Source: Lethocerus indicus
Lineage: Eukaryota; Arthropoda; Insecta; Hemiptera; Belostomatidae
DNA length: 64,000 bases
Reading direction: 5' to 3'
Assembly (NCBI GenBank): GCA_019843655.1
Contig: JACDQD010000002.1
Coordinates: 3,234,585-3,298,584 of the forward strand
In this document: piece by piece, positions 10,254-22,086 of the stretch
How the letters are laid out: each line of letters opens with the position of its first letter
Position numbering within the stretch: the first letter of the stretch is position 1
Position numbers and translations under genes: made by a program
Notes under the pieces: generated by a model
The model's input: only the letters and a program-made list of their open reading frames with translations
The model's database searches: none
What the model was told of the DNA's origin: nothing

Positions 10254-13148
10254 TTGTCTACCACTTAAACACTTAATTGGCGGCGGTACATCGCGTCCGT
10301 GCTCCAAATCCGATGATCAATTACCGAGTTTACCTTTCTCCCCGCACCCTCCCGAATAACAATAGGTGTTACCTCAACGAATTTCCAGCAGCATTATTAC
10401 GAGCATTTGAGGCTCGTGTAACAACATATCGTATTTCGACTCTGTCCTGGACTCCAACAATGTATTCCTTTATCGCGAACACGTTTTTCGGAACAGTAAT
10501 TACAATTCAGTTCCGTAGTTTGTTCCGCTGATTTGACTATAAGAGTTAAAAAAATAAATCACGTCCAAATGTAACGAGAGTCGGCTTTGAATAATAGGTT
10601 GAAGGCAAACAATAATTGGGTCCTGTGGTAAGAAGGAGGTTACTGAAGCGAAGGTAAATTAATTATTTAATTCCGGCCGATTCACAGTTTTTCTTCCCTG
10701 TTTCATGTCCAATCGTTCTGTTGGGCTAACTCTATTCCTGAAGAATGAGGGGAGTCGAAATTCCCCGTCGGTCATTTAACGTTTCGACCGAGTGTTGCTT
10801 TTTAATCGATCCGAAGATCGTCCACGGATTTGTGGGCCGAACAATGGAAAGGTAACGGATGGGCGAATCTAACCGGTGGTCGGTGAGACCGGACTCGGCT
10901 TAGCGCATTGAACCGGGCGACTGCAATTTGTTCCGGCAAGTTTGAGCTGGTCAGGATGAATAAGAGGACGCGACGGGACCCACCAATTGCACCCGGACAA
11001 TCGGCAAACAAGCCGGTTTAAAGCCGAACTGGAGGACCGCCGGCATCGATTTCATGCCCCGGATATTCATTTGTCGCCTCGCCTTTAATTACACACGCTT
11101 AATGAACCCCGGCCGCCAATTTGCCGGCCTATGCTCCGGCCAATTTCTGCCGGCTTCCTTATACTAGCTGCCGAATGTAAATAATGTCAATAAACCCCGT
11201 CCTTGACTGACGTTTTTGCGGGTTTTACGACTGGGAAATGCTTTATTGAATTACCCCTGGTATATGTATAATGTACAGCAATTTGAAAAAATATCAGTTA
11301 CGGGGGATTATTAAAATAATTCCATCCTTTGTAAGTCGGACGTTGAGGGGTCTTTGAACAGTATCCCGTGCAAGATGGTAGGAATTATTGTATAATACAG
11401 TAATTAATTCGTTGTTTTTTTAAGTCGAAGCGGCATAATTTGCAATCTTCGAGTGTTTTGCCCTATGGCCTTGGGCTAATTGAATTAGGGTCGAATAAGA
11501 AATGACCGTCGAGCATTTAAGGTTGAAGTGAGCTTGTTTGTTGGAGGGGTGGTGGGGGATTGTATAGAATGGACGGTGATCGATGGGCCAGATCTGATCA
11601 AACTAAAAGGCGATTCGAAGGTTCTTTTTTTTTTTTATCTCGTGACTGTTATACGGCGGCAGCGAAATGCCGAAATCTCGTTGGGAAGGGGTTTCCTCCA
11701 CCCCCTCCCGGTCTAAGGAGGAGGCAGAAATTCATCTTTGATCTGCCCGCCTCGTGAACGCCCGACCGTGAACATTTCTTTGTGTTCTAAACGAGCATGA
11801 ATATTTCAGAACGCCTCTCCTGTAATCGACTTAAAATATGGGCATTGATACTACCCATTCAGCCTTCGTTGGTGAAATGACGAATTCTTGTATTTGCTGA
11901 TGACTCAAATGATTGTTTCACTGTTCCGGGTTCCATAAATTAATAAATTTGTGGGGGCATCGAGCACAGGATGCTTTGCAACATGTTTCATTTTAATTAT
12001 ACAACTTAATTTCTTCGCGAATTTAAATAAATTTATTAGAAAAACTAAATGCTACTTTTATTTCTTGGACTGTGATTTAACGAGTTACGGAATGTTCAGA
12101 GCGTTAGGTTTCGTGTATTAATTTAAAACAATAATTAAATACGCTGCAAAATGTTACAATGTCACAGGTAATTTCCTGGAGTCATAGAATATTTTTAAAT
12201 CATGCGGATATATTAATTTAATAGCCTTCTGTATGAACCGGACAAAACGGATAGAATATGGAAATATTTTCGCGTGCGTTAGCGGAAAAATATCATTACG
12301 GACCTAATATAATTCAAGAACTGGCAAATATTGAGATCTAATTAAAGCCTGTACTAAGAGGGATGGGAAGAGACTTCTTTAATTGTTTTTATTTAAAATA
12401 AATATAAAATAGTAGTAACATTAGTCAATCGTGCAATAGGATTCGACGGTGGGTCAAACTTACTCTTTTAGTAAATAAGTCCCTTACTTTTGGTCTGCTA
12501 CTGACTTTTGAAGCCTCGATTTAACAGTTACAAGACATAGAAAAATAAAATACAAATGTCTGTTAGTGTTAAGTTGTGATTGGGATGAAGTTTTTTGAGA
12601 GGCACCGAACTTAATTTCAACTTTTACTTTACTTTTAAGAGCCGTTTGATATTTTATTAAAATCTCGTGCCGAGGCATATCGGGCGGCACTTTTAAAGAG
12701 GTTTTTTGAAAAGAGGGGCTCCTTAAGTGCGGTGACAGGGAGTGGTATCGAACGGCGAGATCGCGACAGAACGGCCCGACCGCCCGCGCCCTTTTATCAG
12801 CTCAAAGATGGCCCAAAGTTCAGCCCCCCCCCTCACTGCGAAAACGGCTCCGAGACAGAATATTCATCCCCTAAACGGGGCCAAATTCCACAGGGCTACC
12901 TTCACCCGCTACAGTCAAACCCTCTGTGGTGGGAATCCAATAGCGGAGAGGAAATATGAAGAAGACATTTATGTCAGAAAACTGTATGCCGTTACTTAGT
13001 ATAAATAATCAACGTACTTCATAGATCAATAATCAACCTTCATGACGATTTTCCTGAAATTTACAGAAAAACTTCAATGAAACTAACATAAATCCTCTTT
13101 TGGTTATAACGAGTTGGTATCGAACCCAGTCGTAATTATATACGAGTT

Positions 13149-13184
13149 ATTTATTTATTATTTATTTTATATTTATTTATTATT
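13149..13184 (+). repeat. TTTA-rich low-complexity run
   Basis: Imperfect repetition of TTTA and TTAT units. Confidence 0.6.
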
Positions 13185-13280
13185 TAACATTAAAAATTTC
13201 GATTACAAAGCAAAAAAAGGTAATTACTGCAATAATAATTATTATCAATTATGATTTTCCTCAGAATTTCTACATTTGCA

Positions 13281-13340
13281 CGGCGCCATTGAAACTAACC
13301 TTCATGCCCCAAGAGTAATGAGGGCTTAGTATCAAGCGCC
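13281..13340. repeat. Diverged copy of the GGCGCC hairpin of repeat A
   Basis: CGGCGCC, then AAACTAACCTTCA, AGAGTAATG and GGGCTTAGTATC, closing with AGCGCC. The order and spacing are the same as in the hairpins at 17047-17106 and 18013-18072, with more substitutions. It is a third, older member of that repeat family. Confidence 0.65.
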
Positions 13341-14432
13341 CTATCGAATCCGACAGAATTATTCGGACTCGTTCACTAGAATTTGTTTCGTTATTAATGC
13401 ATAACATTCAGCGAAAAATATATTATTTATAGCAGTTATTTTTTATTTCCTTGATTACTTCACTGGTCATGAGCGAGGGTTATTTCTTTTGAGCGCCAAG
13501 ACCGTTTGCGTGGTTGTTTTGAGTAGCGAAACATAGAAACTACATCAAAAGCGTAAATATCTAATATGTTTTTATACACGAATATGTGTACATATACGTA
13601 CAATTTTTCAACGCTGCAGAATCCGAGAAGAAAAGCAGGCTGGTGTGTTTAACAGACTGAAAAGTCAAAGTGCTCGGATGCTCGCATTAACAGCGGCTTT
13701 TTTCACTCGGGGAGCGGGGCTTTTCCTATTCGCGCACTCCCCTAGCGCTTCAAAAATTCACAACGCCCAGCGCGCTCCATTTCGTATTCCATTCGGCTAG
13801 CGGAATTGAAAATAGCCCGCTTTTATCGGTCGAAAATCAATATCGCTTTAGGCCCAGCTTATCTGTCTCAAGTTATTGTTCTATCAATATTATTAAACAA
13901 CTTCTAATTAACTGGAACAACGTGTAAGTGTAAACGTATCTGACACATCGAAGTGATGGTGGATAAGAAGATATACCTCCCGCCTAAATATCGTAAACGT
14001 AAATTTCAAAATATTTTGTATTAATTTACAGTCTACTGAAAAGTACAGAGTAATGGAGGCCTTTTCTACATTTATGCTTGATTATATAACACAAATTTTT
14101 TCCAAATATGGGAAACAAAAAATAATGAAAACTACATTCGATTGGGCGGGTTGAGATGTGTTACTGGTCGAGATAGTGTGTCGGTGGTTCGATCCTCAGT
14201 GGCGAGACGCCTGTATTCCTTTCGTCCTGTGAGTGCCAGTGAATAGAGGGGCCCGAGGACGAAGGCGGCTGAGAATAGAAAAGGTCCCCCGCGCCAGGAC
14301 CGACCCAGAGGAAACAATTGCGTTATTCGGGCCACACTTTCCACCCCGGTTTATCCAATCCACCCTCTGCCCCTCTGCTCCTTCGCCGCCCCTCCCAACA
14401 GTCCCCTTTCTCATGCCTCTTTTTCTTAATCA

Positions 14433-14523
<91 letters not shown>

Positions 14524-16770
14524 CGCAGACAGCGTCGGTACCTGACAAGCCTCACTTTTGTCCACAGCGCATATATTTCTGTCGTTTTATGACAGTAATG
14601 ACAATATATTATGTAAAATTAAAAAGTGTTAGGAATTCCGCCTCCTAGACGTTATTCTTATCCTGCCTCGTATTATCAAGATGATCCCTTTTTCCATCTC
14701 TCTCCTCAAATTCACTCTTTTTTAGTCCTACACTGGACAAGTATAGTCTTCTCTTCGGTAGCAGTAGAACGGCTGCGGTGTTTAATATTGCAATTTAATA
14801 ATCGGGCATTTCTCTTCAGTTTCTCATACTTCCGTCAGAGTCAACATTTTTGCAGATGTGAATGTATTTTGAAATGTTAAAGATATCCCGTGAAAATTAT
14901 GTGACATAGTTTTATGACTGAAAAAAATTTCATAAACATAAAATTACAGGAACACTTTGTGTAGATGTTTATCCGTGTATATAATTCTCTAATTTCTTAA
15001 TTTTCTTAAGGCGTTTTAACCACTGTTGAGAACAACAGTCCGGTCGGTGTCACGTTACGACGGCTGAGACCAACTTTGCCTTACGCCGGCAAAAGAAGAA
15101 AGTTGCAGGCCTTATTCTTTGCCGAACAAATTAAGATACGCCCAGCGAAGCCCCGGAAACTTTCTTGAGACGGGCTTAAGGAACAATGAGGAGTCTTATA
15201 TCTGTGAATTCGCTCTGCCAACGGGCCCGAATCCCTCTCGAATCAGTTGGTCGCAAGTCGCCTAGTTGTAACGGACTTATATCATCTACGCGCAACAATG
15301 CATAACTTGTGTTTTAATATATCATTGTCAATAGAATACCGCCGGTACTGCAGTGCAGACAGTGTTCTTCATCGTCGGCAGAGAAGCGTGTGTATCTCAC
15401 TATATTATTAAATGAATCCTGGTGAAAATGGCTCAACAGAGATTTCAGTTAATAATCGAGCATTGTTTATTCGTTGCCCAAGTGAGGAAACCGTGACGAC
15501 GGCACTCCAAATATGCACAAGCTGTCCCGATCTCAACCACAGCCATCTCAACCGCCGGATATAATATAACCCCACCTTGAATACATTACAACGAAAATTT
15601 ATTCCGTCGCTCACGGCCCATTTTCATATTATTAAATATTTTCACAGCCACAAAGAGGCCCCTTCACCGCCCCCGCCACCGCTCCCGCCACCCGACGCCA
15701 GTCTGGGCGTCGTTTAAAAGTTTGCTTAGGGGATGAAACGAACGGCCGAAAATCGAGCCGGGGTCCGAGAAGAGCGCCTGTTGAAACACGCCTCATCGCA
15801 TGGCTCACACAAATCGATACCGATAATAAGTGGGATAGAAATGACTACTTACCGTAGCGTTTAACTGCATCGCCCATCATTCAGGTCTACCCCGAGTAAT
15901 TCCTCAAAATTTCACAATTACCACTAAAACCTGATCAGATAACTTTTGTTCACGAAAATGAAACAATTAAGTCAGGTTTGATCATTTGAATATATATGAA
16001 TTTTATTAGTGTTATTAAGGCATACTTTCCTGACATTCCTGAATATTCACACATTTGCGCAGAATTACGCATCCCTTAAGAGCCAATAATGCATTCGATA
16101 AAACTAACCTACTACCTTTAGGTTTTCCGGTAATCTCATAAATTCAGCGAGTAGATTTAGAATTCACCGGTCGAATTTCAAGAGCAACAAAGTACCCCTT
16201 GTAAATGTAACTACAATGAGACAACGGTGACCATTAAATGGTTTTATATATCGAAATAATAATTGTGTGGGGATATCTCTCCTCTGCAGAGAATGTTTTG
16301 CAGATGACAGCAAACGTCTATGTGACGGCTTTGTATTTACTGATATTTAGGACCATCGATTAGTCGTACACGGTAACATACAACAGTGACATTTAAACTG
16401 TTTATAAATTAAATTTATAAGGAAATATTCCGCATTTTAAGAGCTATAAGTATTTTCGACAACTCTCCCCTTAACTGTGCTGTTGTCCTCCAATTGTAAG
16501 TCCTGAAGTTCAGACAAGTTCAGGCGATTACCGCAGACCGACCCTGGGCTCGCACCGCCGTCTCAACTTCCTTCCGTTCGTGCGCTGAATATGTTCTTTG
16601 AGATATCCCCCCACCCCCGGTTCTACCCACCTCCCACCACCGTGTACCCACCGCCTGAAATAATAAATAAAACTGAGGGTTTTGGCGACTCTAAAATTAT
16701 AATAATAAAAACATAAATATAATTCAAAAGACTTCTTAAAAACTTATCAAACTTTTCCATATGCAGTATC
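13341..16770. other. Gene-less stretch
   Basis: No recognisable coding sequence. A B-box-like GGTTCGATCC word near 14189 may be a decayed tRNA-derived SINE trace. The long (TC)n tract at 14437 is the main landmark. GC-richer patches near 13680-13860, 15660-15790 and 16520-16640 show no protein similarity. Confidence 0.45.
14437..14520 (+). repeat. Long pure (TC)n microsatellite
   Basis: 84 uninterrupted bases of TC (42 units), flanked by unique sequence ending in GGACGCAGAC. It reads as Ser-Leu or Glu-Arg runs in overlapping frames, which are artefacts. In insects such tracts can be occupied by GAGA-type factors, and long pure tracts are usually length-polymorphic. Confidence 0.95.
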
Positions 16771-17173
16771 TTAAATTTAAAGTTTCAGTACAAATAAAAT
16801 GTCGTTTAATAGGACTGTACAGTTTACCTTGTAATGTGACGAATCCTGCAATAATTTATTATGGATGGAAGGCCGAGGAGATGGGGTTTAATATGTCGCT
16901 ACATAACACGTACGTAATATGTTTTTAAAAGTTACACAAAATTAAGTAAAAGGGCTTTCAAATACTGTTCCAAATATCATTAACAGTTTGCCATTCTGGG
17001 CCAAATTTCTTTGTCTATGATTTCTCCCAGCATTTATACATTCTCACGGCGCCACTGATACTAACCTTCACGGCCGAAGAGTAATGCGGGCTTAGTATCA
17101 GCGCCGTAGAGAATCGTATGAATTAGGCGGCAAACATTTCTACCGGAAAATGATTAATTTTAACTTTTCGATC
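16771..17173. repeat. Repeat A, first copy (uninterrupted)
   Basis: Begins TTAAATTTAAAGTTTCAG and contains GGCCGAGGAGATGGGG, a strong hairpin at 17047-17106 and AGAATCGTATGAATTAGGCGG. It ends near TTTTCGATC. Most bases align with 17731-18129 plus 18549-18569. The second copy carries small indels and an insertion. It has no coding capacity and no TG..CA ends, so an LTR is unlikely. It may be a non-autonomous element or part of a segmental duplication. Confidence 0.85.
17047..17106. repeat. GGCGCC hairpin in repeat A
   Basis: Left arm CGGCGCC-ACT-GATACTAA, right arm TTAGTATC-AGCGCCG, separated by about 27 bases that include CGGCCG. It is nearly unchanged at 18013-18072, so the palindrome is better preserved than the rest of the repeat. 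Confidence 0.75.
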
Positions 17174-17725
17174 CCTCACGTGGAATCCCCACACCCGACT
17201 CAAAAGAATCGACTTAAAAGAAAATTTGGACTCCTGAAGCCATTATTACTAAAACGGACATCGAAATTGACCCTTAACAAACAATATACAAAGCATTACT
17301 CAAACCGATATGGACATATGGTATTGAACTATGGGCTTCCACCAAGACATTCAACATCGCTCGCATCCAGAGATTCCAATCAAAAGTCCTTCTCACCATC
17401 CTTAATGCTCCCCGGTATGTTTCTAACCGCACAACCCGCCATGACCTCAACATACCTACAGTCAACGAAGTCGCAAAATCTCGTTTCCTGAAGTTCCACT
17501 CCCGCCTTTCTCCTCATCCAAATCCACTGGTTCAGTCCCTTTCCTCTTCTACCCGTCCATTATCTTAAACGCCACCGGCCTAGAGACTTTCTGTAGGCCG
17601 GATACAGGTCAAAAGTACCATCACTGGATGGCGTCTTTATCGAGTGAAACAAGTGAAACTAATCAAACAAACCGCAATTGTACCTATAACTGGCATATAG
17701 TTGATTGTACAATAAAGTTAAAAAA
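17174..17725 (+). mobile_element. 5'-truncated Jockey-clade LINE, second copy
   Basis: Translation across frames gives QKNRLKRKFGLL, RTSKLTLN, LKPIWTYGIELWAS, RFQSKVLLTILNAPRYVSNR and HDLNIPTVNEVAKSRFLKFH. This is the C-terminal end of a Jockey-type reverse transcriptase. It is less damaged than the copy at 4285 (intact WTYGIELW, no internal TGA), but frames shift near 17270, so it is still a pseudogene. The 3' UTR is nearly identical to the first copy's and ends with AATAAA (17711-17716) plus a short A run. Repeat A copies lie directly on both sides. Confidence 0.88.
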
Positions 17726-17730
17726 TTTAA

Positions 17731-18129
17731 TTAAATTTAAAGTTTCAGTGCAAATAAAACATCGTTTAATAGAACTCTACAATTTACCTTGTAAAGTGAC
17801 AAATGCTATAATCATTTATTAGGCATAGAAGGCCGAGGAGATGGGGTTACGTACGTAATATGTTTTAAAAGTTACACAAAATTAGGTAAAAGGGGTATTT
17901 AATAAATAACAAAATTATTGCCACAAATACTGTTCCAAATATCATTAACATAAAGAACATTCTGGGCCAAATTTCTTTGTCTATGATTTCTCCCAGCATT
18001 TATACATTCTCACGGCGCCACTGATACTAACCTTCACGGCCGAAGAGTAATGCGGGCTTAGTATCGGCGCCGTAGAGAATCGTATGAATTAGGCGGCAAC
18101 CATTTCTACCGAAAAATGATTAATTTTAT
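17731..18129. repeat. Repeat A, second copy, main part
   Basis: Aligns with 16771-17163. Differences include a missing piece after GATGGGGTT and an extra AT-rich piece near 17890-17925. It is broken after ATTAATTTTAT by the foldback element, and its last bases (TTTTCGATC) resume at 18561. Confidence 0.85.
18013..18072. repeat. GGCGCC hairpin in second repeat A copy
   Basis: Same hairpin as 17047-17106. Here the right arm reads TTAGTATCGGCGCCG, which pairs even better with the left arm. Confidence 0.75.
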
Positions 18130-18548
18130 TTTGATATACCTGTTTTGTTGTCTGCGAGGGGTTGGGATACTGTAGGTTCGTGATGTTTCTGTCTCCTCTC
18201 GCCGGTTTGGTCTTTTGCTAGACCGGTTTCAGTAGCGGTGTTAGTCGCTGTTAGCACTTTGGATGTTTTCTGGGCATCCTCACTGCACTGTCACTTTCAC
18301 ATGTACTCAATGGTACGGCGCACCTAATACTAGCCCGCAACAAAGGTCTGTCTTACATTTTAGTATTAGCGCCTTACATATAGCGCCTTGCAGTACATGT
18401 GAAAGTGACAGTGGGCAGTGAGGATGCCCAAAAAACATCCGAAGTGCTAACAGTGACTAACACCGCTACTGAAGATGGCGAGCAGCCGAAACCGGTCTAG
18501 CAAAAGACCAAACCGGCGAGAGGAGACAGAAACATCACGAACCTACAG
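18130..18548. mobile_element. Foldback element with long inverted arms (MITE-like)
   Basis: The left arm (18170-18307) and right arm (18392-18548) are inverted copies beginning CTGTAGGTTCGTGATG and ending ACATGTACT, nearly identical base for base. The right arm is 19 bases longer: a 17-base block present only there plus 2 bases near GCCCACTG. The element is flanked by ATTAATTTTAT (18119-18129 and 18549-18559). The uninterrupted repeat A copy has this word once (ATTAATTTTA, 17153-17162), so it is a probable target-site duplication. About 40 bases at the left end (18130-18169) have no partner on the right. There is no coding capacity. The GAAACCGGTC-type core recalls Penelope-like element ends, which carry hammerhead ribozymes, so a non-autonomous derivative is possible. 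Confidence 0.8.
18469..18497 (+). ncRNA. Hammerhead-ribozyme-like core in the right foldback arm
   Basis: CTGAAGA, a short GGC-GAGCA-GCC hairpin, then GAAAC and CGGTC, in the order of a hammerhead core (CUGANGA, stem II, GAAA). The helix begins one base later than the canonical fold, so activity is doubtful. The left arm lacks this block, joining CTACTGAA directly to ACCGGTC. Confidence 0.35.
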
Positions 18549-18589
18549 ATTAATTTTATGTTTTCGATCGCGATGTAATTTATTAAGAC

Positions 18590-19400
18590 ATGGCGGGGGC
18601 GGTAGTTTTCCACGCATCACAGTGCAGTGTATCCAGCGTGGTGTACCGACTGTGGGAGAGGGCCGGCGGAGGGAAAAGCTTAATCCAGTTGTCGGGAGTA
18701 GTAGCGGTAGTGGCGGCGGGCCGGGGGCGGCTCGGGGGTTGTTGTGGGCATGCGCCGGGGTCGGTGCCGTAGGCGGCTAGCGGCCCACCACTGTTCCTCA
18801 GGTCGGGACAGGCCGGCCCGCTCTCGCTCCTCCGCTCACAGACTCGATCATGCTGTCATCGTGCCCGCGTCATCACTCTCCCCCGACCGACACACTTCCG
18901 AAAACACTACCGCCTTATTATCACTATTACAACTTGGAAAGTTTAGACACGATCCTATTTCAATAACCGGAAGACTCGAGAATCATTTTTACTTTTCCGT
19001 TTCCGCCGTTTCTAATTTCTAAATTCCCGGCCGAATAGGACGAAATTTTTCAAAACGCAAACAACCTCCCACGACGTCATCGCCCCCCCACTCACCGTTT
19101 GGCCTAATGAACTTTTCGTAGACAATAAGTCAGGACCTTAAAAAATATATATTTCTTTCGTTGTTTTTCTTTCTTTTTGTACGAGACGAGAAAAAAAAAC
19201 GTATATAGAAATCGACGGACGATTGTTTATTTGCTGTCGCGACTTCCTGCCCGGGGAGAGCCGGCCCGCTGCCCGACGCCGCAAAAGGCAAGTTCTTCGC
19301 TTAAAGTTTGAAAAAGTCACCGCGCCACTAACCGCCACTCCTCTCTCTCTCTACTACTCTCGGCCGGCTTCCGTTAATCCGGGCAGTCACTTCCCTGCCG
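18590..19400 (+). promoter_or_regulatory. CpG-rich block ending in a splice donor: candidate promoter and non-coding first exon
   Basis: GC-rich, CpG-rich DNA contrasting with its surroundings. It includes a GCATGCGCC word (NRF1-like) near 18749 and a pyrimidine-rich leader. It ends CCCTGCCG/GTAAGTAGA, a near-perfect donor at 19401. From about 19200 to 19400 the plus strand has no ATG, as expected for a 5' UTR exon. No acceptor or coding exon could be linked to it in this window. Confidence 0.3.
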
Positions 19401-19934
19401 GTAAGTAGACTATATTTTTAAGACGAACGCGCTTTTTTTTAGATGCTTTACCGTATGCTATTATGTTATGTTCTTTGGTTTTGAGTTATAGGAAGAAAGG
19501 CTTCCTGAATTATCTATAACTTGTAATACTGCTGTTAAATTATTTACAGTGGACGCTCTGTTTATATTGTGTTAGTTTATATTTGACAGTAATAAGTTTC
19601 AGGGTATATTTATCCTCATATTTATGTTTTCCTATTATTTCAGTTTCCTATTATTATTCAATCCCATTTTACTGAATCGTCATTAACCATTATTAACTGA
19701 CTATGCGACCGATCTACTGAAAATCTGAAACCAGAAGTGTTTTTCAAAGCTTTCTTGTGAAATTAATAACTTTATGGAATTCGCTTTCGTCCGATAATTG
19801 AATATTGTTGGCCAGCTCTTCCCAACGTAACGGTTTGCACAAGCTGCAGTGACGTGCTAATATTGGGACGCTTGATCGCCTCATATGTCCATGGCTAACG
19901 CCAAAATGGAAATCTAAACACACTTATATTACTT

Positions 19935-19937
<3 letters not shown>

Positions 19938-19977
<40 letters not shown>

Positions 19978-19980
19978 TAT
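19938..19980 (+). repeat. (AT)n microsatellite
   Basis: About 21 AT units with one phase break near 19970. Confidence 0.9.
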
Positions 19981-22086
19981 AAATATTTAGTTAACACTTG
20001 TGGCTCCCAGAATTCTGTCAATTGCTACCGGCACATATCATGTAGTAAATTATTTTGAGCTCAAAAAAATAATTGATTTCTAATTAATAAGCTGTATACT
20101 GATTATTAATTAAAATCCAATACGTTGCGAAATACAGACTCAGGATGCCGACTTCCAGTTTGATATCAGGGATATATTCCCGATTATCCATAGTTGTAAT
20201 GTGACACACGGCCGTAAGTAGGCCTGAAATATGACGAAATTTGAATAGGAAAATGGCACAATAACGATATGACTAATTAATTAAGCCGTTTTCTGGGACG
20301 TGCGAGAGACTCTGATGACTTGGCCCGTGCTATTTTCTGTCTCCTCCCGCTTTATTTATCTTCTCGCTATCCTCAGTCGCATTCCGCTATGATCCGACGA
20401 GGTTAAAAGTCGGTGCTGCTACCGATCAATTACTAAGTAGCAGTGCAGTAACACTGTCGAAGAATGGTGTACCTTCCTGTATTACTTAACAATAATCGGC
20501 GATCAACCGACATTAGTTTAGCTGAGGACAAAAATCTATAGGAGAATTTTTCGTGTAATCAAGAATAAAATTTTAAATTTTCAGTTGGCGGTCCTCAAAT
20601 TCAGTGCCATGATTCCCTTATTATATATTACATACTTACATTTTGCCGATTGATAATCACATTTGCTCTTAATTGTAGAATGATTATTTGAATGCATGGA
20701 ACCGCGAACGGTTGGAATAATATTACTCGTGCAGTTTTCCCAACGAAAAATCGGATATATTAAAGAAATACGTATTCCTGAACCGTTTAATATTGAAAAT
20801 TAAGTAAAACAATTCGGGGTAAATGCAGTGCCGGTGGGGCCTGGATGCTGCATCTGTAGCACAGTTACGATCAAATAGACTCAATGTTGAAGGGACTTCA
20901 TTTATAGTTTCAGCTTAATCCATTACTATAATAATATCTTATATTATTTATAACTAAATTATAACGAATCTTATTTTAATCTACTTAATAAATTAGCCTG
21001 CAGTATTGTGACAATATGAGAAATAAAACTTTCATAAACCATAAACTTATTAGACAGATGAAATAGATGAAAGCATATCCTATGTCCAGCTTAGGGAAAG
21101 ACTTGACCGTCAATGAATATAATCGGATATCCAAAACCTATCGCAGTGGGTCAGTTTATTAGGCCAATATTTACCGATCGATGACCGGAATCGGGATAAA
21201 GTGAAGGTTGTTTTATCATCGGATTGGTTTTATTGTGGCGTATTGCAAATTGCCCATTATAGAAATATTTATAATCACGTTTTTCAATGAATATTATTCC
21301 TCTGTTACCGTCTTATCCACGCGCGTAGACTAATTATTTACGATACCGAGTCTGACTACGAGAGGCATAATTACTAAACAAAGACGTTTTTGTTCTCCTA
21401 AATTGATTAGCAGCACAGGGTTAGCGGCATTAACGCGTGTGAAAAATTTTGATCTGAAGCACCGGCCGTAAGAAATTAAATGGCCTTGTATCAAAGCGAA
21501 AAAGGACTATATTCCGACGTTTCATTTAATATTAGGATACAATCAAATGAAATTTTATTAGAATCTGCATTGAAACGATTAGCGATTTACGTTTGACGCT
21601 AAATGGGCAAGGAAAAATGTTTACGGCGCTAACGGAATTATCTCAATGTCGCATTTACTCGATGTATATTTCTGAACCGCTTCCGAAAACTCTGTTTCTT
21701 ATACTTCAGTCGGGAAGTTTAATAGAACACTTTCCGGGGGCATCCCGACATATAATGAACGTTGTTCGGGGGTTGAAGTGTTTAAAACCTGTTGCCAGCA
21801 ACCGGTCGCCTTTTCATCGAGACTCTTTGTTTTGAACCGGCTGAAGGACTTAACTGAGAACCAGACATGTTGGCTGGCATTGCGCAATGCACCCACAGTA
21901 AACACTGTTAAATGTTATACCACATTAAATAATTTACGCTGGGATATTATACCAAATATTTTTTATTTAACTGTACGTTTTCCGGGAGGTCTTTTACAGA
22001 CTTTTTCTCTTCGCATAAATAAAATAATCTGTCCAAAGTTGTTTCAATTTTCGTCACTCTTCCCGCCAGATTTGGTCTTAAATATT

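Larger units (their letters stand above)
5123..13280. other. Gene-less stretch
   Basis: No frame in these 8 kb resembles a known protein. The longest open frames (up to 133 codons near 5178) are AT-rich and lack splice or family support. Contents seen are a (CGG)n tract at 6382, a short (CT)n run at 8132, a repeat-family fragment at 10229, and GC-richer islands near 9000-9300 and 10800-11200 with ATTA words that could be regulatory. Confidence 0.45.

Noticed and set aside
14150..14205. Possible tRNA or SINE head (TGGTCGAGATAG, GGTTCGATCC)
   Set aside because: The two boxes are too close and no cloverleaf forms; similar isolated A-box words at 42552 and 54633 lack B boxes.
15853..15880. Minus-strand ATG ATG .. 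TACG/GTAAGT mini exon (MMGDAVKRY)
   Set aside because: Only nine codons; a good donor alone occurs by chance dozens of times in this window.
16771..18130. Interpretation of repeats A and A' as LTRs of a small LTR retrotransposon
   Set aside because: The repeats lack TG..CA ends, primer-binding site and polypurine tract, and the internal part is a LINE 3' end.
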